Positions 58,380 to 64,000 of a stretch of 64,000 bases of DNA are shown here, one piece after another. The notes under the pieces were generated by a model that saw nothing but the letters and a program-made list of their open reading frames with translations, did no database searches and was not told the origin of the DNA. Made by a program: the position numbers and the translations under genes. Source of the stretch: Streptomyces sp. TRM70350 (lineage in GTDB: Bacteria; Actinomycetota; Actinomycetes; Streptomycetales; Streptomycetaceae). The stretch spans positions 496,001 to 560,000 of the forward strand of contig NZ_JAHUXH010000001.1 of the NCBI RefSeq assembly GCF_019219825.1. The letters run 5' to 3'. Position 1 is the first letter of the stretch. Each line of letters begins with the position of its first letter.

Positions 58380-59105
58380 ATGGGTGACAGCCAAGCCTGG
58401 ACGGCCGCGCCCGCCGCGGCGGAACGGGCCCGATCGGTGCTCGCCACCTCGTGGTCGTGCGCGGTGACCGCGGAGGGCGTGCGCGAGGAACTCGTCGGCG
58501 CGCACACCGTGGAGGAGGACGGCCGGATCCTCCTGCACGTGCCGGAGGACAGCGCCCTGCTCGCGGCCACCATCTGTGCCCCCCGCGGTGAGCCGTCCGC
58601 CGTCCTGGAGTTCGCGGACGTCGCCCCCGTCCCGATGCGCAACCGTATCCGGGCCCGGCTCTGGCTGGCGGGCTGGTTCACCATCGAGGAAGGCCACCTC
58701 GCCTTCCAGGCCACCCGCGTGGTGCTGCGCCGGCCGTCCGGTGCCGTGGTGATCGACCTCGACGAGTTCGCCGCCGCCTCGCCCGACCCACTGGCCACCG
58801 CCGAGGCCCGGCTGCTGACCCACCTCGCCGAGGCCCACCCCGACGCGGTCGAGCGGCTCACCCGCCTCGTCGAACCGGGCAGCCTGCACGGCGTGGTACG
58901 CGTCCAGCCGCTCGCCGTCGACCGGCACGGACTGACCCTGCGCATCGAACGCCGCCGCGCCCACGGCGACGTACGGCTGCCCTTCCACATGCCCGCCGAC
59001 GGGGTCGCGCAGCTCACCGAACGCATGCACGTGCTGCTCGCCCAGGCGAGCGCCGCCTCCTGCCCCCGCGCGCTACAGCGGCAGCGCACAGACGGCGACG
59101 GGTGA
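58380..59105 (+). CDS. DUF2470 domain protein, iron-regulated
   Basis: A 241-residue protein. Residues ~15-135 form a split-barrel flavin-reductase-like region (VPMRNRIRARLWLAGWF, FQATRVVLRRPSG). The C-terminal ~80 residues are DUF2470 (RLLTHLAEAHPDAVERLTRL, RVQPLAVDRHGLTLRIER, RLPFHMPADGVAQL). Relatives include HugZ-type haem-degrading enzymes, which fits the perfect iron box in front. The ATG at 58380 follows GAGGAGGAA. It overlaps the convergent lactonase gene by 33 bases. Confidence 0.92.
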   Translation: MGDSQAWTAAPAAAERARSVLATSWSCAVTAEGVREELVGAHTVEEDGRILLHVPEDSALLAATICAPRGEPSAVLEFADVAPVPMRNRIRARLWLAGWFTIEEGHLAFQATRVVLRRPSGAVVIDLDEFAAASPDPLATAEARLLTHLAEAHPDAVERLTRLVEPGSLHGVVRVQPLAVDRHGLTLRIERRRAHGDVRLPFHMPADGVAQLTERMHVLLAQASAASCPRALQRQRTDGDG

Positions 59106-60311
59106 GGCGAACGGCTCACCGGCGAGCCGCAGTTCGCCGCTCGCGCCGTCCACGTGGAAGACGCTGACGCTGCCGGACCGCTGGTTCGCCGCGAACAGCA
59201 GCCGCCCGTCCGGGGAGAAGGCGATCTGCCGAGGGAAGTCGCCCGCGACCGGAACCGTGTCGAGCAGCCGCAGCCGGGCGCCGTCCGCCTCCACCGCGTA
59301 GCGGGCCAGGCTGTTGTGGCCCCGGTTGGCGAGATACGCGTAGGCGCCGTCGGCGGTCACCAGGATCTGCGCCGGGTAGTGCGTGCCCGCGCCGGTCCCG
59401 GTGGACTGGGGCTCGCCGATCGTGAGACGTCCGGTCGCCGGGTCGTAGCCGCAGACGGCGACCGTGTTGTCGACCTCGTTGGCCAGATAGGCGTGCCGAC
59501 CGCCGGGGTGGAAGGTGAGGTGACGCGGACCCGCCCCCGGCCGGGTGCGCGCCCGCGCGACCTCGCGGAGCGTGCCCTTTTCCTGGTCGAGGCGGTAGGT
59601 GTAGACGGTGTCCGTGCCGAGGTCGACGGCGAGGACGTGGCGGCCGTCCGGGCTCGTGACGAACTGGTGGGCGTGCGGCCCCTCCTGGCCGGGCCCCGGT
59701 GCCGGAGTGGAGTGCGTGACCAGGTCGGTGCGCTCGCCGAGCGCGCCCGAGGCCTCGATCGGGTGCACGGCGACGCTGCCGGAGGTGTAGTTGGCGCTGA
59801 GCAGCCAGCGTCCGCCCGGGTGCACGGACAGATGGCAGGGGGCCGCGCCTCCCGTGCCGCGGCTGCCGAGGACCTCGCGGTCGGCCAGGCGTACGGCGGT
59901 CACGGCGCCGTCCTCGCGCTCGTTCACGGCGTACAGCGTCCGGCCGTCCGGATGCACCGCCAGATAGGACGGGTCCGGCACGCCGGTGAGGGTGCCGGAC
60001 CCGGTGACACGGCCCGTCGCCGGATCGTAGGTCGCCAGGCCGATGCCCGTGCCGCCGCCGTCCACGGAGGTGTAGGTGCCGAGGTAGAGCGGCCGGGGGC
60101 CGGTCGGCTCGCCCCCGTCGGTCGGCTTGCCCCCGGCGGTCGGCTTACCTGCGTCGGTCGGCTCGCCCGTGGCGGCCGGTGAGCGCTCGGCGGGCGTTTC
60201 GGGGGTCGGCTGGGTCCCGCAGGCGGCCGATGCCGACAGTGCCGTCCCCGTGACGGCCCCGACGAAGCGCCGCCTGCTCCAGCCGCCGCGTCCCCGCGCG
60301 TCCCCGCTCAT
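59073..60311 (-). CDS. Tat-exported lipoprotein of the 6-phosphogluconolactonase-like beta-propeller family
   Basis: A 412-residue protein of the lactonase (YbhE/Pgl) seven-bladed propeller. The signal combines a twin-arginine motif (WSRRRFVGAVTGTALSAS) with a lipobox before Cys35 (SASAAC). A Thr/Pro/Gly linker of repeated PT-GG units follows to residue ~75. Propeller blades show YLAVHPDGRTLYAVNE, HLSVHPGGRWLLSANY, HLTFHPGGRHAYLANE and IAFSPDGRLLFAANQ. Being outside the cell it cannot serve the pentose phosphate pathway; an extracellular lactone or polymer is more likely. Confidence 0.88.
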   Translation of the reverse strand: MSGDARGRGGWSRRRFVGAVTGTALSASAACGTQPTPETPAERSPAATGEPTDAGKPTAGGKPTDGGEPTGPRPLYLGTYTSVDGGGTGIGLATYDPATGRVTGSGTLTGVPDPSYLAVHPDGRTLYAVNEREDGAVTAVRLADREVLGSRGTGGAAPCHLSVHPGGRWLLSANYTSGSVAVHPIEASGALGERTDLVTHSTPAPGPGQEGPHAHQFVTSPDGRHVLAVDLGTDTVYTYRLDQEKGTLREVARARTRPGAGPRHLTFHPGGRHAYLANEVDNTVAVCGYDPATGRLTIGEPQSTGTGAGTHYPAQILVTADGAYAYLANRGHNSLARYAVEADGARLRLLDTVPVAGDFPRQIAFSPDGRLLFAANQRSGSVSVFHVDGASGELRLAGEPFASPVAVCALPL

Positions 60312-60445
60312 CTCCGCACCCCGGCTCGTCGCCCGCCGCGGAACTCGTCGGTGGTCCCGGGCGTGACAGCCACCTTGGCGCGGATCACCCGCCAAGTGCA
60401 AGAACGGCAACAGGCGTTGCGTGCACCGCAACGAGGTGGGCGGGT

Positions 60446-61474
60446 CTACCAGTCGCCGTCCGTGACCGGCTTGCCCGGCGCGTCACCCAGCGGCTTCACC
60501 TGGTGCGGCGCGGGCTCCTGCCAGGGCTCGTGGTCGTCGCCGAGCCAGTCGCCGACGGGCTTGACGGCCGAGAGCGTGTCCGGGGCGGCGAGATCCTCCC
60601 CGTCCTGGTCGTAGTAGTCGTACCAGGGCAGTCCCGCGCGCGTGTACGCCGCGCGGTCCACGGGCGACGGCGGGGGCGCCTCGCCGGTGATCCGGCGCCA
60701 CTCCGGCGGCGTCACCAGGTGGACGAAGACCCGCCCGGCGGGCCGCTCGGCCCAGTCCGCGAGCGGCCGGTCGTCCCGGTAGACCTCCTGGCGCATCGAG
60801 CCGCCGGCGCCGAGCCCCATCGCCGCGGCGGCCCGGGGCGGACCTCCGGGCGCCGCCGCTGGAGCCGCCATCGCGGCCCCGTGGCTTGCCGGGGCCGCGA
60901 AGGGCATCGCCCGCGCCCGCTCCGCCCTGCGCCGCTGGTGTTCGCGCCAGGCGGCCAGCGCCACGTCGTTCAGCGGGAACGACTGCAGCTGTACGCCGCC
61001 CCACACTTCCTCGCCCGTGACCTGCCCCTCCACGGTCGCGCCGAGGCCCAGCGGCACCGCCACGAACTGGCGGACCGTGCCCTTGCCGGAGTTGATGCCG
61101 TCCAGCCAGGGCTGACGCGGCAGCACGACGTAGTTCTGCGGCTCCCGGGCGAGCCGGTCGCTCCACGGCCGGCCCGAGACCGCGCACACCTTGCCCACGC
61201 CGACCTGAAGGGCGGCGGGCTCGGCGGTGCCCGCGAAGCTCAGCCACATCGCCTCGCGCAGATATACCGGCAGCATCACACCACCGCGCGCCAGCCACTG
61301 CTCGGGCACCGTGTCCGCGTGGTCCGCCACCCGCCGGATCGGGAACTCGCCGAGGCCGGGCGGCAAGGGATGCGTGCCCGTCTCCGGCAGGCGCAGCGTG
61401 CGGATGAAGCGCACCGCCACACCCCCCGGCAGGCGCAGCGTGTTTCCGTCGATCCGCACGGTGGTGTCGCTCAT
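60446..61474 (-). CDS. conserved hypothetical protein
   Basis: A 342-residue protein of unknown function. The N-terminal ~170 residues form an acid-beta domain (VRFIRTLRLPETGTHPLPP, MLPVYLREAMWLSFAG, RQFVAVPLGLGATVEGQVTG). A central Ala/Pro/Met-rich stretch (residues ~185-220) is probably disordered. The C-terminal part has VFVHLVTPPEWRRITGEAPP and a repeated VKPVGDW/VKPLGD motif near the end. No signal peptide or membrane helix. The ATG at 61472-61474 begins MSDTTVRIDG. The gene is conserved in character with Streptomyces core proteins, but I cannot name a family. Confidence 0.75.
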   Translation of the reverse strand: MSDTTVRIDGNTLRLPGGVAVRFIRTLRLPETGTHPLPPGLGEFPIRRVADHADTVPEQWLARGGVMLPVYLREAMWLSFAGTAEPAALQVGVGKVCAVSGRPWSDRLAREPQNYVVLPRQPWLDGINSGKGTVRQFVAVPLGLGATVEGQVTGEEVWGGVQLQSFPLNDVALAAWREHQRRRAERARAMPFAAPASHGAAMAAPAAAPGGPPRAAAAMGLGAGGSMRQEVYRDDRPLADWAERPAGRVFVHLVTPPEWRRITGEAPPPSPVDRAAYTRAGLPWYDYYDQDGEDLAAPDTLSAVKPVGDWLGDDHEPWQEPAPHQVKPLGDAPGKPVTDGDW

Positions 61475-61520
61475 CCGCACGCCCCTCCCGTCCCGTGCCG
61501 GATCGAGTCCCGGCGCTCCC

Positions 61521-62768
61521 TCACCAAGAACGCCCGCCGGCCCCGGTACGGTTCCGCCACAGCTGCTCCTGAACGCCCAGGCGCTCGCGCAGCCGGGTCA
61601 GCCGCGGCCTCCGCTCGCGCAGCTCACGGGTGTGACGGTCCAGCTCCTCCAGCAGCCGGCGCGAGCGGTGCTCGGTGTCGAGCTCGTCGAGGATGCGGTT
61701 GACCTCGGTCAGCACGGCGCCGTACAGCTGCCACTCGCGCGCGTCGCGCTGGACCTCCTCCAGCAGGAGGTGGGCCAGCTTGTCGCGGGTGGTCGCGGCC
61801 GCGTGCAGTTCGGCGGCGAGCCGGTCCTCGGCCGACTCGGCGCTCGCGCTGACGCTGGTGGTGACCAGCACCGCGAAGCTCACCACCGCGTCGCCGATCT
61901 CGGACAGCAGCTGCTCCACGACGGACCCGGTCTCGCCCTTGAACAGCGGTTCCGGGTCGCGCTCCTTCGCCAGGTCCGTGAGGGTGCGGGCGATGACCCG
62001 CAGCACCACCGTGCAGATCTCCAGCGTGTCGAGACCCGTACGCAGCACCACCCGGTGCAGCAGCCCCTCCCGCACCCGCGGATTGAACCGCAGACTGTCC
62101 TCGGCCTGCCGCAGTGCCGCGTCCACCTGCACGATGTCATGGTCGAGGCGGCGTGCCTCGTGCAGGCGCTCGGCCGCGTACTCGACGGGGGTGTGGCCTC
62201 CTGCCTCCTCGCCGACCCGCAGCATCAACTGCCGCATCCGGCGGGCGAGCCCCTCGATCGACTCGCCGGCCTCGCCGACCCACACCGGCGGCGCCAGCAG
62301 CAGATTGCAGGAGAGCCCGACGACCGCGCCGATCAGCGTCTCCACGATCCGCGCCCAGGCGGTGTCCCCGACGGTGGTGACGCCGAGCACCAGCATCGCG
62401 CTGATCGCCACCTCGGGTACGTACTCGTGGACCCGTACCAGGTGCCCGACGGCCAGCGCGGCCAGGATCACCAGGCCGAGGCTCCACCAGGTGAGGCCGA
62501 CCAGCAGGCTGAAGGCGATGGCGACGAGGACGCCGGTCACCACGGAGTTCACCCGGCGGACGCCGTTGGTGAGGGTGGCGTAGAGGGTGACCTGGACGAC
62601 CAGCAGCGCGGTGAGCGGTGCGGTGAGCGGCGCGGCCTCGGGGCTCAGACGCAGCGCGATGACGTACGCGACGGTCGCCGCGACGGTCGACCGCAGGGTC
62701 TGGACGACCACGGGGTCGCGCCGCCACTTCGTCAGGCGCGTGCGGTACGCCGACCGGTCTCGTTCCAC
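61521..62768 (-). CDS. FUSC/aromatic acid exporter-type membrane protein
   Basis: A 415-residue protein with five or six N-terminal helices (VAATVAYVIALRLS, LTALLVVQVTLYATL, VVTGVLVAIAFSLLVGL, LVILAALAVGHLV, ISAMLVLGVTTVG) and a cytoplasmic helical C-terminal half with predicted coiled coils. This is the layout of FUSC/ArAE exporters. The GTG at 62766-62768 is preferred over an ATG two codons upstream because AAGGG lies six bases before the GTG but touches the ATG. The gene overlaps a small upstream frame. Confidence 0.85.
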   Translation of the reverse strand: MERDRSAYRTRLTKWRRDPVVVQTLRSTVAATVAYVIALRLSPEAAPLTAPLTALLVVQVTLYATLTNGVRRVNSVVTGVLVAIAFSLLVGLTWWSLGLVILAALAVGHLVRVHEYVPEVAISAMLVLGVTTVGDTAWARIVETLIGAVVGLSCNLLLAPPVWVGEAGESIEGLARRMRQLMLRVGEEAGGHTPVEYAAERLHEARRLDHDIVQVDAALRQAEDSLRFNPRVREGLLHRVVLRTGLDTLEICTVVLRVIARTLTDLAKERDPEPLFKGETGSVVEQLLSEIGDAVVSFAVLVTTSVSASAESAEDRLAAELHAAATTRDKLAHLLLEEVQRDAREWQLYGAVLTEVNRILDELDTEHRSRRLLEELDRHTRELRERRPRLTRLRERLGVQEQLWRNRTGAGGRSW

Positions 62769-62938
62769 TCGCATCCCTTGGCCTGTTCCCCGTCCCCTGC
62801 GGCATCGAACGTATCGTTGCCCGTGGTCCGGTCGATCTGTTCCTCCAGCGCCGGGCTCTCCTCGAAACGAGCCCCGGAGCACAGGCTGCGGTACAGACAG
62901 CCGCGCTGCGGGGGCGGGAAGCGCAGGGTGACTCCCAT
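62732..62938 (-). CDS. small hypothetical protein, possible
   Basis: A 68-residue frame upstream of and overlapping the exporter start by 37 bases. It begins MGVTLRFPPPQRGCLYRSLC and has a third-position GC content typical of coding Streptomyces DNA, three Cys and an acidic middle. No family recognised. The ATG at 62936-62938 has only a GGGGCGG-like ribosome site. Coupled translation with the exporter is possible. Confidence 0.45.
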   Translation of the reverse strand: MGVTLRFPPPQRGCLYRSLCSGARFEESPALEEQIDRTTGNDTFDAAGDGEQAKGCEWNETGRRTARA

Positions 62939-63024
62939 GGGCCGCCCCGCGCGTTCAGTCGCGGGGTCAGGGTGGCGCCCGGCGTGCGGGAGGCGTTCCG
63001 TACCCTGTAGCGCGCCCCGGGCGC

Positions 63025-63047
63025 CTTAGCTCAGGACCTGAATTAAG
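63025..63047. promoter_or_regulatory. 23-bp palindromic operator before the ROK gene
   Basis: CTTA (63025-63028), TCAGG (63031-63035), central A (63036), CCTGA (63037-63041) and TAAG (63044-63047) form a palindrome interrupted only at two symmetric dinucleotides. It lies 69 bases before the ATG of the ROK regulator, inside the only AT-rich patch of this gap, so it is a likely autoregulatory site. Confidence 0.75.
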
Positions 63048-63115
63048 GGTCGGAGTAATATCCCGGTGGGCCGGCGGGGTGTGTCGCCGGTCGGGCGGGG
63101 TGGGGAAGGAGCCAC

Positions 63116-64000
63116 ATGGCGGGGCGGAACGGGCGCACGGTGCGTGACCTCAGGCGGGCCAACCGGACGGCCGTGCTGCAACGACTGTACTTCGACGGCC
63201 CGCTCAGCCGCTTCGAGCTCGGCCCGGCGACCGGCCTCAGCTCGGGCTCCGTCAGCAACGTCGTCGCCGACCTGGTCGCCGACGGACTGGTGGAGGAGGC
63301 GGGCAGCGTCGACTCCGACGGCGGCCGCCCGCGCACGCTGCTGCGGGTGGCGCCCGGCAGCGGCCACATGATCGGCGTCGATGTCGGCGAGACCCGGGTG
63401 CGCGTGGAGTTGTTCGACCTCACCCTCACCGAACTCGCCCGCACGGAACGGCCGTTGGAGCAGCAGCGGTACGACGTCGAGGTGATCGTCGGCCACCTCC
63501 GCGACGGCGTCGCCGAAGTGCTCGCCGCCGCGGATGTGGCTCCCGAGCGGCTGCTCGGCGTGGGGATCGGCGTCCCCGGCATCGTCGAACACCGCCCGGA
63601 CCGGGGCGCCGTCGTGCACGGCCAGACGATCGGCTGGGACGCGGTCCCGCTGGAGGCGCTGCTCCGCGCCACCTCCCGGCTCCCGGAGACCGCCGCGTAC
63701 TTCATCGACAACGGCGCCAAGACGCTCGGCCAGGCCGAGATGTGGTTCGGCGGCGGACGCGGCGCCCGCAACGCGGTCGTCGTGCTGTTCGGCTCCGGCG
63801 TCGGCGCCTGTCTCGTCACGCCCGAGGTGGAGCACGGGCGGGCCGTCGAGTGGGGCCATCTGACGGTACGGGTCAGGGGGCGCCGCTGCCGGTGCGGTGC
63901 GCTCGGCTGCCTGGAGGCCTACGCGGGCGCCGAGTCGCTGCTGGAGCGCTGGCGCGAGGAGGGCGGCCGCCCGCCCGAGGGCACCGACGAGGAGACCGCG
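63116..64000 (+). CDS. ROK family transcriptional regulator (partial, 3' end missing)
   Basis: 295 codons are visible before the right edge; family members are about 400 residues. Residues 8-65 are a winged helix (RRANRTAVLQRLYFDGPLSR, LSSGSVSNVVADLVADGLVE). The sugar-kinase-like domain starts at HMIGVDVGETRVRVELFD near 83. IGVGIGVPGIVEHRPD, NGAKTLGQAEMWFGGG and FGSGVGACLV follow. The ROK zinc signature CRCGALGCLEAY near 260 and the preceding His in EWGHLTVR are intact. The ATG follows GGGGAAGGAG. It probably represses a sugar operon beyond the window through the palindrome at 63025. Confidence 0.94.
   Translation, partial: MAGRNGRTVRDLRRANRTAVLQRLYFDGPLSRFELGPATGLSSGSVSNVVADLVADGLVEEAGSVDSDGGRPRTLLRVAPGSGHMIGVDVGETRVRVELFDLTLTELARTERPLEQQRYDVEVIVGHLRDGVAEVLAAADVAPERLLGVGIGVPGIVEHRPDRGAVVHGQTIGWDAVPLEALLRATSRLPETAAYFIDNGAKTLGQAEMWFGGGRGARNAVVVLFGSGVGACLVTPEVEHGRAVEWGHLTVRVRGRRCRCGALGCLEAYAGAESLLERWREEGGRPPEGTDEETA

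Noticed and set aside
60106..60175. Minisatellite or CRISPR-like repeat
   Set aside because: It is the coding sequence of the Thr/Pro/Gly linker of the exported propeller lipoprotein.

Overview
The window is high-GC actinobacterial DNA, almost certainly a Streptomyces chromosome. Codon third positions are nearly all G or C, GTG and TTG starts are common, secretion signals are twin-arginine or lipobox types, and families typical of the genus are present: ergothioneine synthesis, DUF1876, an EACC1-like protein, ROK and LacI regulators, a DtxR-type iron box, and three copies of a GC-rich intergenic repeat. No tRNA, rRNA, CRISPR array, intact insertion sequence or prophage was seen. Several gene relics (pyruvate phosphate dikinase, OsmC, an aldehyde dehydrogenase, an osmoprotectant ATPase) show that parts of this accessory region are decaying.

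Layout. 1-6002: the 5' end of a dodecin gene, an orphan DasA-like sugar-binding lipoprotein behind a DasR-type palindrome, and the tightly overlapped ergothioneine operon egtABCD (minus strand). 6258-10637: a macrodomain-type poly(ADP-ribose) glycohydrolase, an amidase whose frame runs straight into a PemK/MazF domain, and a secreted GH43-AbfB arabinan-type hydrolase. 10718-15028: a worn-down hypoxia/dormancy-style block (dikinase relic, OsmC relic, two universal stress proteins, a lone cyclic-nucleotide-binding domain, DUF1876). 15182-18137: an EACC1-like gene, a TerC membrane protein behind a structured leader that looks like a translational riboswitch, and a flavin reductase/TetR pair with two shared operators. 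18387-26274: LacI regulator, aldehyde dehydrogenase, thioredoxin, disulphide oxidoreductase, peptide deformylase, PepSY membrane protein and pirin.

26486-33877: a small secreted repeat protein; a three-gene set (signal-less periplasmic-binding-like protein, CapA-like phosphoesterase, metal-site-less MBL-fold protein); a PEBP protein; an aldehyde dehydrogenase relic; a YheO-type regulator coupled to a PLP ammonia-lyase; a cupin; and an SDR gene. 33927-39463: a vWA/MoxR pair, a TetR gene whose upstream operator matches the SDR promoter 3 kb away, and an osmoprotectant permease/binding-protein operon whose ATPase gene survives only as a scar.

39468-55044 is the best integrated part of the window: a rhamnose locus. 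Leftward, rhaI - bifunctional rhamnulose-1-phosphate aldolase/lactaldehyde dehydrogenase - rhaB - lutABC takes L-rhamnose through rhamnulose-1-phosphate to DHAP and L-lactaldehyde, then L-lactate, then pyruvate. Rightward, an ABC sugar importer (ATPase, two permeases, binding protein), a mutarotase, a Tat-exported BNR-type polysaccharide-degrading candidate and a LacI regulator follow. Matching TGAAA/TTTCA palindromes lie over both divergent promoters. 55204-64000 holds mixed genes: an S33 peptidase, a PIG-L deacetylase, a Cys-rich pentapeptide protein, an iron-box-controlled DUF2470 protein, a Tat lipoprotein beta-propeller, an FUSC-like transporter and a ROK regulator cut by the right edge.
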